From an uncultured Roseburia sp. (GTDB lineage Bacteria; Bacillota; Clostridia; Lachnospirales; Lachnospiraceae): DNA of 64,000 nucleotides. This document shows positions 34,153 through 43,685 of the stretch, piece by piece. The DNA lies in NCBI GenBank assembly GCA_947642555.1, contig CANRSX010000014.1, positions 1 through 64,000 on the forward strand. The letters are read 5' to 3'. Both the position numbers and the translations under genes were made by a program. Numbering within the stretch: the stretch's first letter is position 1; every line of letters begins with the position of its first letter. The notes under the pieces were generated by a model. That model searched no databases and had not been told where the DNA came from. It was given only the letters and a program-made list of their open reading frames with translations.

Positions 34153-37100
34153 TTATTTATCTGGCCGAACCGGATCCCCGGACTTTTTCGCCAGCACCTT
34201 CCGGTAAAACCGGATGAATTCCACGCCCGTCATGGTCTCCCGCTTCACCACTTCCGCTGCCAGCGTCTCGATGAGCTCCTTCCTGCCCGCCAGAAGGCCT
34301 CTTGTCTCCTGGTACAGCTGTTTTAACAGCTCGTTTACCGCCTGGTCACTCTGCTCGCGGAAGGCGTCGGAGCAGCTGTACGCGCTTACGCCAAGATGCT
34401 GCGCCGTGTCCCGCTTTAAGGTCATGAACCCGAATTTCTCCGTAAAGCCCAGCTGCTCCACCATCGCCCGGGCCCAGTAGGTGGCGTTCGCCATGTCCGA
34501 GGAAGCGCCTGTGGAGATATTATCCCTGCCATAGACGATCTCCTCGGCGATCCTTCCGCCCATGGCGGCGCGGATGCGGATCTCGAAATCCCGCTTCGTC
34601 AGCAGGATCCTCTGGCTGGGCCGCACATATCCCAGGGCGTCGCCTCTGGGCAGGGAGGTGATCTTCTCGAAGGGCTCGCGGCCGTACAGAATCTCCACCA
34701 GCGCGTGTCCCACCTCATGGACGGAGACGGCGAAGCGTCCCCCATCGTTGCTGCCTGTGCTGGCGCCGCTGTCCCTGTCCGCCGGATGCGGATCGCCCAC
34801 CGTAAACCGCTCCACGGCTTCGTAAATATTGCGGTAGAGGAACCCCAGCTCCACGTTGTTCCCGAACCGCGGTTCCTTCCCCTTTAACGGCTTCCTGTCC
34901 GGGGACATCGCCTCCTGGTCGTACATGATAAAGGCGGTGTTGATGATGTTTTCGATATCGCCGGGCGCGCGCCCTGCGGTGATCCTGGCAGTCTCCTCCG
35001 CCAGCTTTTTCACGCCGCGCAGCTCCGCCGCAGAGAGGATCTGTTCTCCCTTTTCGTCGGGCCCGCTGCCAAACTGCGCCAGTGCCCCACATCGCCTGAG
35101 AATGTATCGTTCCGCCAGCGCACGGCGGGCCTTTTGGTCAGGCAGCGTGAAAAACAGTTTCTTGTCGATCCTGCCGGAGCGGGTAAAGGCGGGGTCCAGG
35201 AACTCATAGGCGTTGGTGGCGGCAAGGATGAACACATTGGTGCGCTGCTCGATGCCGTCCATCTGCCGGATCAGCTCGATAAAATGGGAATAGTTCTCGT
35301 TCTGAAACCGGTTCCTGGCGATAGCATCCACCTCATCGATGAAAATCACGCAGACATCATACTCCTCGGCCCTGTCAAAAATGCTGGCAATAAAGCTGAC
35401 CGGCTTTGTCGTGATCTCCGGGGCCGACAGGGACATGAAGCCCACCCGCTTATTTGCCGTTTCAGCGTCAGCCTCAAATCTCGCCTGAAGCTCCCCCGCC
35501 ATGGCCCGGGCGATAAAGGTCTTGCCCACCCCCGGCGGTCCCATCAGCAGAGCTCCTTTGGGGACGGTAATGTGATACCGGTCATACCGGACCCTCTCCG
35601 CCAGCATATCGATGATGCTCTGCATATACCCCGTCTGATTTTCACAGCCCTCCAGATCGTCAAAGCGGGTGTCGATGTCAGTAATCATCTGGATGCGGTC
35701 CGAATCAGCGGTGCCGGCGGCGTAAATGTTTCCTCCCCTGCGCCTTACGGTGTCCAGCTGGCGCTTCACATCCCGCTTGATGGAGGTCATGATGGCCTCG
35801 ATCTGCCCGGTGATGCCGTTTCCCTCGGTGCAGTCGAAATCAATGCCGTCCATGCAGCGCCCAAGGAAGCTCTCGACGCCTGCGTAGTTGGCGAAATAGG
35901 GCGAATTCTGAGGCTGCGCACCCCACATGAAAAACCTTGTGAGCATTGCCTTCTGGGTCTGGAACTGCTTTTTTAAGATATCGTATTTCTTAAACGCCAC
36001 ATTGTCCCGCTGATGCTCCAGTTCCCTGCAGAGCTTGTCGTACAGCTGGTCCTTTGTGGGCGGTGTCAGCGGAATCCGTTTCAGACGTCTGTAGAGGCCC
36101 TTGTTCTGGTTTAACATCAGGCGGATCTCATCCTCGTATCCGGCGATCCAGATGGGAGGGACGCCCGGTTTGATATATCTCGCGCCCCCGTTTACCGCCC
36201 CTGTCTCAAAATCCACTGACAGGGTACGCCGGCTTCCCCCGCTGTCGCCGGTCGACGCGTCGACTTTTGTCCGGCCTGTCATTAAGGGCAGCAGAAGGGA
36301 CACCGCCTCCCGGCCAAAGCCGTCCGACATCAGCTCATACGCTTCGTCCACAAAGAGGATCGCGTTGTTCTCCGCCGCTTCCAGCAGTTTGCTTAAGACC
36401 TCATATTTTGTCCAGCCCTCATACGCGCCCTTTAAGTCCGGCGGCGCGACCTCCTGCACCTCCCGGTCAAACACGCACTTCCCCAGTTTTTTCGCCAGTT
36501 CGGTCTTCCCTGTGCCCGCCTCGCCCATCAGCGCGACATTCGGGATCTTTCCGTTCCTGTTGAACTCATTTTTCATCTCGGTCGCAAGAGCGATGACGCC
36601 CTGATCCGCCACCATGTCCTCACCGTACAGCCTCTCCTTCATCTCCTCACGGCTGATCTCATTCAGTCTCGCGGGATCCAGAAACAGCCGGTTTACGCCA
36701 AAGTTTATGACAGCCCTTCTGATGCTCTGCCAAAGCGTCCCGTTCTTCAGAAAGTCTTCAAAATCCGGGTCGAGCCGCATGGTCTCGGGAAGCTCCTCAC
36801 CGGGGAAGGAGCTGCGCTCCCGCAGGCTGTTCAGATCGCCGGTAAAGGTTTTATTCTGCCCGCGGACCGACGCTCTGATCCCAGGAGCGGAGTATCCTCT
36901 CGGCAGGAAGGCGATCCTGGTCTCACCTTCATAAAAGACCGCCTCCAGCACGTCGATCCTGGCAGAGGCTTCAAAGCTGCCGTACCCGCCAGGGTACCCC
37001 GAAATCGAATTCTTTAAAATCCGGGGCGGGATCCACTGCGCCGTCAGGTCAAAGGTCTCTGTTTTCAGAAAATACTGATCCTTTGTGCCGTCGATATGCC

Positions 37101-38118
37101 GGAAGACATACCCGTTTGCCTCGTAAGTCTTCGCACCGGAAAACGCGGAACCGAGGGCGCGGATATAAGCAGTACACAGGTCGTGTGCAGACTCTGTAGT
37201 CAGGCTGTGGGGATCCGGCAGCTCCGGGGGGATATAAACAACCCCCGTATATCTGTTTTTTCCGCTGTCCCGGTTTTCGGCAGTATACCGGTATTCCCCG
37301 TTTATATTCTGAAAAACCACGTCCCTCCTGCTTTCGTTCTGCTCAAATCCACAGGCCAGCAGATCATAGCTGTCCGGCGTATCATAAAAGATGACCGCAT
37401 CCTTCGTCCTGCTGATCTTCTGGTACAGCCTTCCGCCAGACAGCAGACTGAAGGTCACATGATCTCCGTCCGTATCCAGAAAAGTATGGAGCTGTACATC
37501 GTAGTTATAGCTTTCCGATTCGTCCACGCCGGCCTCATTGATCCAGGAATTCTCCCATTCCACATTATAGGAAAATACGCCCGCATACTGCCGTTTCCCG
37601 TCCGCCTCCACGATACCGTTCGATAACACATAGTAATATCCGCCATCCGCACCCGTGAAAGGCCCGAAGAAATAGACCGTTACATCGCGGCCGTCCCGTT
37701 TCGCAAAGCACTGCAGCGGGCGCATCGTGTAGAAGGATCCCTCATCATCGTCCGTCACCATATCCAAAGCTGTGACAGCCGTGATATCCGTGTAAACCGC
37801 TCCCGGACAGCACAGCTTTCTGACCGCGATCCCCGGATCCGCACAGTAATCCAGCAGCGTGATCAGAATCGTCCTCTCATCGCAGCTGACCACCAAATCC
37901 TCACCCAGCCCGTCGCTGATCCGGCATTCGCAGAGCTCCCGGCTGTCGCCACGGGGATACACCGGCTGGGAACAGAGCCTCTCCTTCCACTCCTTTATAT
38001 TTTCGCAAAATTCTTCATAGTCACCGCTGATCTCCATATGTACCGCAGCGCCCGGGGCGTCGCCCTCCTCCGGACGGGGATAAATCAGAACGCTGTACTG
38101 CCTTGCTTCTCCATCCAT
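34153..38118 (-). CDS. Double AAA+ ATPase with C-terminal FtsH-type (M41) zinc protease domain
   Basis: A 1321-residue protein. Residues 1 to about 480 have no family I recognise and are rich in beta-prone, Tyr/Asp-containing segments. A first AAA+ module of CbxX/CfqX-like type follows (Walker A GEAGTGKT 532-539, Walker B ILFVDEA around 587-593). The second, at about 815-1065, is FtsH-like (GPPGVGKT 860-867, VIFIDE 924-929, AATNAYEFLDPAFTRSGRID). The M41 domain has HEVGH (1134-1138) and STGASSD, whose D1208 is at the spacing of the third zinc ligand. All catalytic residues look intact, and no membrane helix or signal peptide is visible, unlike true FtsH. It is monocistronic with GGAGGG before the ATG. 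A cytoplasmic unfoldase-protease is inferred; substrates are unknown. Confidence 0.88.
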   Translation of the reverse strand: MDGEARQYSVLIYPRPEEGDAPGAAVHMEISGDYEEFCENIKEWKERLCSQPVYPRGDSRELCECRISDGLGEDLVVSCDERTILITLLDYCADPGIAVRKLCCPGAVYTDITAVTALDMVTDDDEGSFYTMRPLQCFAKRDGRDVTVYFFGPFTGADGGYYYVLSNGIVEADGKRQYAGVFSYNVEWENSWINEAGVDESESYNYDVQLHTFLDTDGDHVTFSLLSGGRLYQKISRTKDAVIFYDTPDSYDLLACGFEQNESRRDVVFQNINGEYRYTAENRDSGKNRYTGVVYIPPELPDPHSLTTESAHDLCTAYIRALGSAFSGAKTYEANGYVFRHIDGTKDQYFLKTETFDLTAQWIPPRILKNSISGYPGGYGSFEASARIDVLEAVFYEGETRIAFLPRGYSAPGIRASVRGQNKTFTGDLNSLRERSSFPGEELPETMRLDPDFEDFLKNGTLWQSIRRAVINFGVNRLFLDPARLNEISREEMKERLYGEDMVADQGVIALATEMKNEFNRNGKIPNVALMGEAGTGKTELAKKLGKCVFDREVQEVAPPDLKGAYEGWTKYEVLSKLLEAAENNAILFVDEAYELMSDGFGREAVSLLLPLMTGRTKVDASTGDSGGSRRTLSVDFETGAVNGGARYIKPGVPPIWIAGYEDEIRLMLNQNKGLYRRLKRIPLTPPTKDQLYDKLCRELEHQRDNVAFKKYDILKKQFQTQKAMLTRFFMWGAQPQNSPYFANYAGVESFLGRCMDGIDFDCTEGNGITGQIEAIMTSIKRDVKRQLDTVRRRGGNIYAAGTADSDRIQMITDIDTRFDDLEGCENQTGYMQSIIDMLAERVRYDRYHITVPKGALLMGPPGVGKTFIARAMAGELQARFEADAETANKRVGFMSLSAPEITTKPVSFIASIFDRAEEYDVCVIFIDEVDAIARNRFQNENYSHFIELIRQMDGIEQRTNVFILAATNAYEFLDPAFTRSGRIDKKLFFTLPDQKARRALAERYILRRCGALAQFGSGPDEKGEQILSAAELRGVKKLAEETARITAGRAPGDIENIINTAFIMYDQEAMSPDRKPLKGKEPRFGNNVELGFLYRNIYEAVERFTVGDPHPADRDSGASTGSNDGGRFAVSVHEVGHALVEILYGREPFEKITSLPRGDALGYVRPSQRILLTKRDFEIRIRAAMGGRIAEEIVYGRDNISTGASSDMANATYWARAMVEQLGFTEKFGFMTLKRDTAQHLGVSAYSCSDAFREQSDQAVNELLKQLYQETRGLLAGRKELIETLAAEVVKRETMTGVEFIRFYRKVLAKKSGDPVRPDK

Positions 38119-38224
38119 GTGTTTTTCCCTCCTTAGCCGTTGTGTCCTGCCCTCGCATTCCTGCCCGCAAACGTTTCTTTCAGCATGGTATCACAGCGGA
38201 TGAAACGGTGTCAATAGCGGCGCG

Positions 38225-39769
38225 TCAGCACTCCGCACGGAACGGAATGGCCGGGATCCCCGCCTCGTTAAACAGGTTCACCTGATACCAGTCCCCCTGT
38301 GCAAAGGCGACCCTCACCCTGCCCTCCGCCGGCTCATGAAGCAGGATCTTAAGGCAGTCTCCCGCTGTCTGCGCCGTATACGGAATCTCTTTTTCCCCGC
38401 AGGAGACGGTGAGCGCATTTACGGTCTCCCCCGCGACTGTCATCCCGGCTCCGGCATTTTTGAAGACAATTGTAATCTCATTTCCCTCACGCCGCACCGC
38501 GTCCGCTGCCGGCGCATCGGAGAGCAGCTCCTCCCCGTAGACGTGATTTCTCGCCAGAAGCGCCAGCCGGTGCCCCACCGTCCGCTTGTCCTTCGGGTGG
38601 ATATCAAGCTCCTCCCCCACATCCGAGACTGACGCTAAGTACACCTCTTTCACGTTCTCCGCCACCTCCTGCTGGCACCGGCGGATCGTGGTGTAATCGT
38701 CATTTATAATATCCAGCCAGGAACGCCAGCCGGGCAGCTGCACGATCAGGAAGGGCAGCGTCTCTTCTCTCCAGAGCGCTCTCCAGTCCGCGATCAGTCC
38801 GCCAAGCATCGCCGTATAGAGGGACTGCAGCCCCGGCATATCGTCGCTCTCCCCCTGATACCAGAGAACTCCCCTTGCCGCGAAGGGCGCTGTCTTTGTC
38901 ACCATGTGCTCATACAGGCAGCCCGGCCGCGTCTTCGCGTCCACCACCTCATCAAACGCCGGAATCCCGCCGGGGGCTTCGCCCTCCGGCTCCATCTGGC
39001 CGCCCATCTGTGCAAAAAAGTCCTGCACCTCCTGCGCGGAAGGCGTGCGCGGCAGAATGAACGCCTCGAAGGGATTTGTACCCTGACTGCCCCGGTCGTT
39101 CATCGGGTTCGTCCGCTGCTCCTTCCAGTACTGCTCCATGTCAAGATCTGCCACCGACTCCTCATACAGACGGATCCAGGGTTCTCCAACCCGCCGTATG
39201 GTCTCCTCCTTCATCCAGGCACAGGAACGGGAGCCTCCCCAGTTTAAGCCCACAATCCCCACCGGCACGGAGAGCTCCACCGCGATCTCTTTCTGAAAAT
39301 AATAGCCCACCGCGGAAAAATACGCCAGGTCCTCCCCCTCGGCTTTTCTCCAGATCCCCACACTGCTGTAGTCAAAATCCTGATCCTGCCCCTCATAACA
39401 GATCTCAGGCACATCGTAAAATCTCAGGTTCGTATTTACCGTTCCAAACTCCCCGTCCCGGTATTTCTCATAGCGCAGCGGAAATTCCATATTGGACTGG
39501 CCTCCGGCGATCCAGACCTCCCCCACCGCCACGTCCCGGATACAGATCTCCTCATGGTCTGTTTTTATTACAAGTGTCTCCTTCTCCGACGCCAGAAGGG
39601 GCTCCAGCGCTGCCTCAAAGCTTCCGTCCTCCCCCGCCGTGGTCGTCACACACTGCCCCTGAATGCTGACGCTGACCGTCGTGCCGGGATCCGCGCTGCC
39701 CCACACCGGGACCTTCTTCTCCCGCTGCAGGATCATTCCCTCCGAAAAAATCGCTGCTGACTGTAACAT
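38225..39769 (-). CDS. Sialate O-acetylesterase family protein
   Basis: A 514-residue SGNH-type carbohydrate esterase of the SASA class, which removes O-acetyl groups from sialic acids or other sugars. The nucleophile motif is VWIAGGQSNMEFPLR. Further blocks are NWGGSRSCAWM, GVLWYQGESDD and the late Asp/His block DIHPKDKRTVGHRLALL. N- and C-terminal beta-sandwich segments (KVPVWGSADPGTTVSVSIQG and GETVNALTVSCG) flank the catalytic part. No signal peptide is seen. It is divergent from a TetR gene, and its promoter overlaps a 31-bp dyad, suggesting direct control by that repressor. Confidence 0.92.
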   Translation of the reverse strand: MLQSAAIFSEGMILQREKKVPVWGSADPGTTVSVSIQGQCVTTTAGEDGSFEAALEPLLASEKETLVIKTDHEEICIRDVAVGEVWIAGGQSNMEFPLRYEKYRDGEFGTVNTNLRFYDVPEICYEGQDQDFDYSSVGIWRKAEGEDLAYFSAVGYYFQKEIAVELSVPVGIVGLNWGGSRSCAWMKEETIRRVGEPWIRLYEESVADLDMEQYWKEQRTNPMNDRGSQGTNPFEAFILPRTPSAQEVQDFFAQMGGQMEPEGEAPGGIPAFDEVVDAKTRPGCLYEHMVTKTAPFAARGVLWYQGESDDMPGLQSLYTAMLGGLIADWRALWREETLPFLIVQLPGWRSWLDIINDDYTTIRRCQQEVAENVKEVYLASVSDVGEELDIHPKDKRTVGHRLALLARNHVYGEELLSDAPAADAVRREGNEITIVFKNAGAGMTVAGETVNALTVSCGEKEIPYTAQTAGDCLKILLHEPAEGRVRVAFAQGDWYQVNLFNEAGIPAIPFRAEC

Positions 39770-39840
39770 GTCATTCTCCTTTCTTCCCGGGCCCCTTCAT
39801 GCCGTATGGGCCGGGATATAAAATTCCATACAATATGTAT

Positions 39841-39871
39841 AAAATGAATTAATAGTATATTAACTCATTTT
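39841..39871. promoter_or_regulatory. 31-bp operator-like dyad overlapping the esterase promoter
   Basis: AAAATGAATTAATAG and its right arm ATATTAACTCATTTT match as a palindrome in 13 of 15 pairs. On the minus strand a promoter with -35 TTGTAT (39885-39880) and -10 TAATAT (39862-39857), 17-base spacer, overlaps it. Its position between a TetR gene and the divergent esterase gene makes it the likely TetR operator. Confidence 0.65.
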
Positions 39872-39989
39872 GCAGGAAAATACAAGGTATTCCTTTACAA
39901 AAGGTTACCGTTCATCCCACATCCGGCAGGATTTGCGCATTCCGGGAAAAAATGGTACAATGGATTTCATCAGAGAAAGGCGGAAACTT

Positions 39990-40631
39990 ATGGATCAGAC
40001 GGCATATTTTGAACAGATGCGGACAAAACGGCGGACGGAGATCCTCCTTGCTGCCAGAGAGCTCATACTCGGATACGGACTGCACGCCTTCACGATGCAG
40101 CAGCTGGCCCGCACCCTGGATATCTCTACCGTGACACTTTATAAATATTTTAAAAACAGTGAGGACGTGATGGAGGCGCTCCGGCAGCATGCCCTTTTAA
40201 ACTGCTCAGTATCCGGCATGCTGCTCCCCTCCTCCGGGGACGCGTTAAAAGATTTTCTGGAGATTTATCTTTACTGCTATGAGGAGCTGGCAGCGCACCG
40301 CTCCGACGTCTCGTTAATCGCGCTGACCGGCAGCCATTTAAGGAGCCGGGATCCGGCGGACGCCATGCCGCCGCTGCCGTATCCTCACGGTTTTTACGGA
40401 CGGCAGCTGGCGCTGCTCACGACCGCACAGCAGGAGGGGCAGCTTGGTCCCGGTATCGAGGCGGCCGACGCGCTGAACCTGATGAACGGGATCTGCGAGA
40501 GCGTCCTCCTGCAGCTGGCGCTGATGACGGAGGAAGCGTTTCAGACAAAGGAGGCAGATTTCAGACGGCAGTTTACGGAGATGACGGCCATGTTCCGCGC
40601 GTATCTGACCGGATCCGCCAAAACCGGCTGA
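39990..40631 (+). CDS. TetR-family transcriptional regulator
   Basis: A 213-residue repressor with the N-terminal TetR HTH (RRTEILLAARELILGYGLHA, FTMQQLARTLDISTVTLYKY FKN) and an all-helical ligand domain rich in Leu and Ala. I start it at the ATG at 39990, with AAAGGCGG upstream; earlier in-frame codons run through the promoter region. It faces the SASA esterase gene across a 31-bp dyad and ends 4 bases from the convergent sulfatase stop. The inducer is unknown, perhaps a sugar released by the esterase. Confidence 0.9.
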   Translation: MDQTAYFEQMRTKRRTEILLAARELILGYGLHAFTMQQLARTLDISTVTLYKYFKNSEDVMEALRQHALLNCSVSGMLLPSSGDALKDFLEIYLYCYEELAAHRSDVSLIALTGSHLRSRDPADAMPPLPYPHGFYGRQLALLTTAQQEGQLGPGIEAADALNLMNGICESVLLQLALMTEEAFQTKEADFRRQFTEMTAMFRAYLTGSAKTG

Positions 40632-40634
40632 CCC

Positions 40635-42101
40635 TCATTCCTCCCGTTCCACCCACCGGATGGTCTCCCAGACAGCCTGCCCGTCATTTTTCTGCTCTGA
40701 ACCGGGCGTACTTCTTCCACGGAAAATATGTTCTTTGAGCGTTTTCCTTAAAACAGCTGCCTCTCCGGGATAAAGCTCTATGACATTGCACTGCTCCCCG
40801 ATGTCCTCCAGAAGGTCATACAGCTGAAACGCCGGGTCCTCCGGATTTTCTTCGCCCGGCTTCGGATCCGACCAGCCGCCGGAACCGGGGCACATCTCAA
40901 GCTTCCACTTTCCCTTCCGAATGGACAGGGAACCGTCGATGCTCTGATGGATCAGGTCTTCCCGTACCTGTGGTGCATCCGGGTTTTTCCACAGCGGCAG
41001 ATTGCTGACGCTGTCCACCCCGTCGCTTTCCCCCATCTTAATTCCCAGTATATCGCACATGGTGGCCATCAGGTCGCTTAAGCACACGATCCGGTCACAG
41101 GTACTGCCCGCAGGCACCACCCCGGGCCAGCGGACGATGAGCGGAATCCGGTGTCCTCCCTCGTAGATATCCGCCTTTGTGCCGCGGAAGATATAGCTGG
41201 GATTATGCCCCTTCGCGAGCAGCTCCGGATAATCCGCCATGGGCGAGCACCCGTTATCGGAAGTGTACACTACGATTGTATTCTCATCCAGCCCTTCTTC
41301 CTTCAGTTTCCGGCTGATCCGTCCCACCACATCGTCCACATGAAGCACAAAATCCCCGTACGCATTCGTCCCGGACGCTCCCCGGAAACGCTCGCCCGGA
41401 AGGATCGGCGTGTGCGGCGCAGGCATCGGGAAGTAAATAAAAAATGGTCCGTCCTTCATCTCTTCCACCTGCTCTAACACCTTATCCGTCAGCTCATCGA
41501 GCACATGCTCATGGACAAATCCGGGCGCCGTGGGGCCTTTGCGGAAAAATCCCTTCCCCGTCCCCTCCGTCACATGGTCCGGCAGTGCGGTAAAATGATC
41601 GTTTTCAATGTAAATATAGGGCGGCATATCCAGGGATGCACTGATGCCGAAGTAATAGTCAAATCCGTTTGTCACCGGCGAGCGCTCAATCTTCCCGCTG
41701 TAGTCCACATGGTCGCAGGCCTCAAAATCCGGCGTTTCCGAAAATCCCGGCTCCTTCGCAAAATTCATGCCCAGATGCCATTTCCCAATGATCGCCGTGC
41801 GGTAGCCCGCCGATTTTAACAGGTCGGCGACGGTTTTTCTGCCCTCCTCGATCAGGGCCTCCGAATAACCTCCCATCACATGGGATTTTAAACGCGAGCG
41901 CCAGTTATAGCGCCCGGTTAAAATCCCGTACCGGGACGGGGTGCACACCGCCGAGGTGGCGTGGGCATCGGTAAAGCACATGCCCTCCGCCGCCATCCGG
42001 TCAAAATTCGGCGTGCAGAACCCGCAGTTTTCATTCAGTGCGGAGATATCGCCATATCCCATATCATCCGCCAAGATATAGATCAGATTAGGTTTCTTCA
42101 T
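40635..42101 (-). CDS. Cysteine-type sulfatase, S1 family
   Basis: A 488-residue arylsulfatase-like enzyme starting MKKPNLIYILADDMGYGDIS, with metal ligands D12-D13 and the formylglycine motif AVCTPSRYGILTGRYNW (Cys53). Later metal and active-site blocks include IIGKWHLGM and VVYTSDNGCSPM. No signal peptide is visible. It is the last gene of an operon with a PLP C-S lyase-like enzyme and a sugar-type ABC importer. It therefore probably desulfates an imported sulfated carbohydrate. It shares little sequence with the sulfatase at 7.3 kb beyond the family motifs. Confidence 0.93.
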   Translation of the reverse strand: MKKPNLIYILADDMGYGDISALNENCGFCTPNFDRMAAEGMCFTDAHATSAVCTPSRYGILTGRYNWRSRLKSHVMGGYSEALIEEGRKTVADLLKSAGYRTAIIGKWHLGMNFAKEPGFSETPDFEACDHVDYSGKIERSPVTNGFDYYFGISASLDMPPYIYIENDHFTALPDHVTEGTGKGFFRKGPTAPGFVHEHVLDELTDKVLEQVEEMKDGPFFIYFPMPAPHTPILPGERFRGASGTNAYGDFVLHVDDVVGRISRKLKEEGLDENTIVVYTSDNGCSPMADYPELLAKGHNPSYIFRGTKADIYEGGHRIPLIVRWPGVVPAGSTCDRIVCLSDLMATMCDILGIKMGESDGVDSVSNLPLWKNPDAPQVREDLIHQSIDGSLSIRKGKWKLEMCPGSGGWSDPKPGEENPEDPAFQLYDLLEDIGEQCNVIELYPGEAAVLRKTLKEHIFRGRSTPGSEQKNDGQAVWETIRWVEREE

Positions 42102-42124
42102 CTCTTTTTTCCTTCTTCCCGGTA

Positions 42125-43645
42125 TTATTCCAGTCCGTAATTATTCTCCTCGCTCCAGCCGTTTTCCAGCTTAATGGTCTCAAGCACGGTCGCAAAGGAT
42201 TCCTGAACATACTGCGCATATTCGTCGGTGCTGTAGCTTCCCTCCAGATACAGCTGGCCGCCGCGGCAGAAGAAATCTCTCAGCTCCCCGCTGACGCCGG
42301 TATAATACGGCACACGCAGGGCATCCTCCGTGATGATAAATCCGGCCAGATGCTCCGGCAGCTCGTTGCTGGTGGCCAGCGGAATCCGGTTGATCGTCTC
42401 CGCATACTTTGTCTGTACCTCCGGTGAGGACATGTACTGCGCAAAATCAATCGCTGCGGCAAGCTTTTGGGGATCCGATTCCAGGGCCTTATTGACACCG
42501 TAAATGATATTCGGCTGGCCGCCTAAGATCACCGACTGGCCCATGGCGTATTCCGACGTCTCTGTGGTGATGACCGGAACCGGCATCACGCCGTATTCAA
42601 AGCTGTCTCCCACATTCGTCGATATTCCTGTCAGATCCGTCGACATCGCCTGCACCATGGCAACCTCGCCGCGGATAAACATGTCGATCGCGGACGCCTG
42701 ATCCAGCCCATTATAATCAGAGGTCCAGTACTGTGAAAAATCTTTCATCAGCTCATAGGCAGCCTTCATCTGGTCGCTGGTAAAATCAAGCTTTCCCTCG
42801 TCAAATCCCTTTGCCATCTCGTTTAATTCCACATATCCGTTTCCAGACGCGTCAAGCGCTTCCACCATCTGGCCGTTTAACTGGCTGCACACCGAATTGT
42901 TAAACCACAGCCAGGACAGATCATTCTGTGAAGCATTGGGGAATCCGAACGGAATCGTCCCCGCGGCTTTCAGCTTCTCACAGGCCTCCATAAATTCCGC
43001 CCAGGTCTCCGGCACTTTTGCTCCTGCCGCGTCAAAGAGCGTCTTGTTGTAGAAAATGCGCACTACACTCGTCGCCGACGGATAGCCCGGCACATCGTCC
43101 GGCGTGATATACATACGCTCCAGAATCGATTCCGGCAGCGTGTCCTTCCACGGTTTTCCCGGATCATAGGGGCTTTCCTGCTCGTAAAGATCCTTAAAAT
43201 TATACAGATACCCGGCTTCATAATCCTTGGTCATATTGTAAATAATGCCGCTGTAGACATCCGGTCCCTGGTTTGCGGTAAACTGCGTGGTAAGCCAGGT
43301 GACATAATCCGCTTCCGTCGCCTGATTCTCAAACTGGATCGTGACGCCGGTCCGGTCCATATACTCCTGCAAAATCTCACTGGTCACATTATTTGCGGCC
43401 TCATCCGTCCCCAGATCCTGCGCAAATACCAGCGTAATGCCGGAAAAATCACCGCCGGCAGCCGTTTCACCGGCATTGTCTCCCTCACCGGCATCGTCCT
43501 TTGGCGCCTCCTGCTCCGTGGAGGGCGCGTCACCGCCGGCCGGCTCTTCTGGCGTCTCACCGCCCCCTCCGCCGCATCCCGCAAACAGCATGGACGATGT
43601 CACCGTGCACATCAGCAGCATACCTGTCAGTTTTTTCTTCATCAT
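42125..43645 (-). CDS. Extracellular solute-binding lipoprotein of a sugar-type ABC importer
   Basis: A 506-residue family 1-type binding protein. A signal peptide ends in a lipobox (SSMLFAGC), followed by a Gly/Glu/Pro-rich linker to about residue 70. The mature domain then begins (ITLVFAQDLGTDEAANNVTS) and continues through blocks typical of MalE-like proteins (QFTANQGPDVYSGIIYNMTK, GAKVPETWAEFMEACEKL, RGEVAMVQAMSTDLTG). It would capture the substrate outside the membrane for the two permeases upstream. No ATPase gene is in the operon, so a shared MsmX-type ATPase is probably used. The GAGGAGG site precedes the first ATG. Confidence 0.93.
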   Translation of the reverse strand: MMKKKLTGMLLMCTVTSSMLFAGCGGGGGETPEEPAGGDAPSTEQEAPKDDAGEGDNAGETAAGGDFSGITLVFAQDLGTDEAANNVTSEILQEYMDRTGVTIQFENQATEADYVTWLTTQFTANQGPDVYSGIIYNMTKDYEAGYLYNFKDLYEQESPYDPGKPWKDTLPESILERMYITPDDVPGYPSATSVVRIFYNKTLFDAAGAKVPETWAEFMEACEKLKAAGTIPFGFPNASQNDLSWLWFNNSVCSQLNGQMVEALDASGNGYVELNEMAKGFDEGKLDFTSDQMKAAYELMKDFSQYWTSDYNGLDQASAIDMFIRGEVAMVQAMSTDLTGISTNVGDSFEYGVMPVPVITTETSEYAMGQSVILGGQPNIIYGVNKALESDPQKLAAAIDFAQYMSSPEVQTKYAETINRIPLATSNELPEHLAGFIITEDALRVPYYTGVSGELRDFFCRGGQLYLEGSYSTDEYAQYVQESFATVLETIKLENGWSEENNYGLE

Positions 43646-43685
43646 AGAATCCTCCTCTTGATTTATATTATTTTAAAAAAATACC

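Noticed and set aside
34153-38118. Calling the 1321-residue protein simply FtsH.
   Set aside because: It lacks the N-terminal membrane helices, is twice the FtsH length, and has an extra AAA+ domain and an unknown N-terminus.
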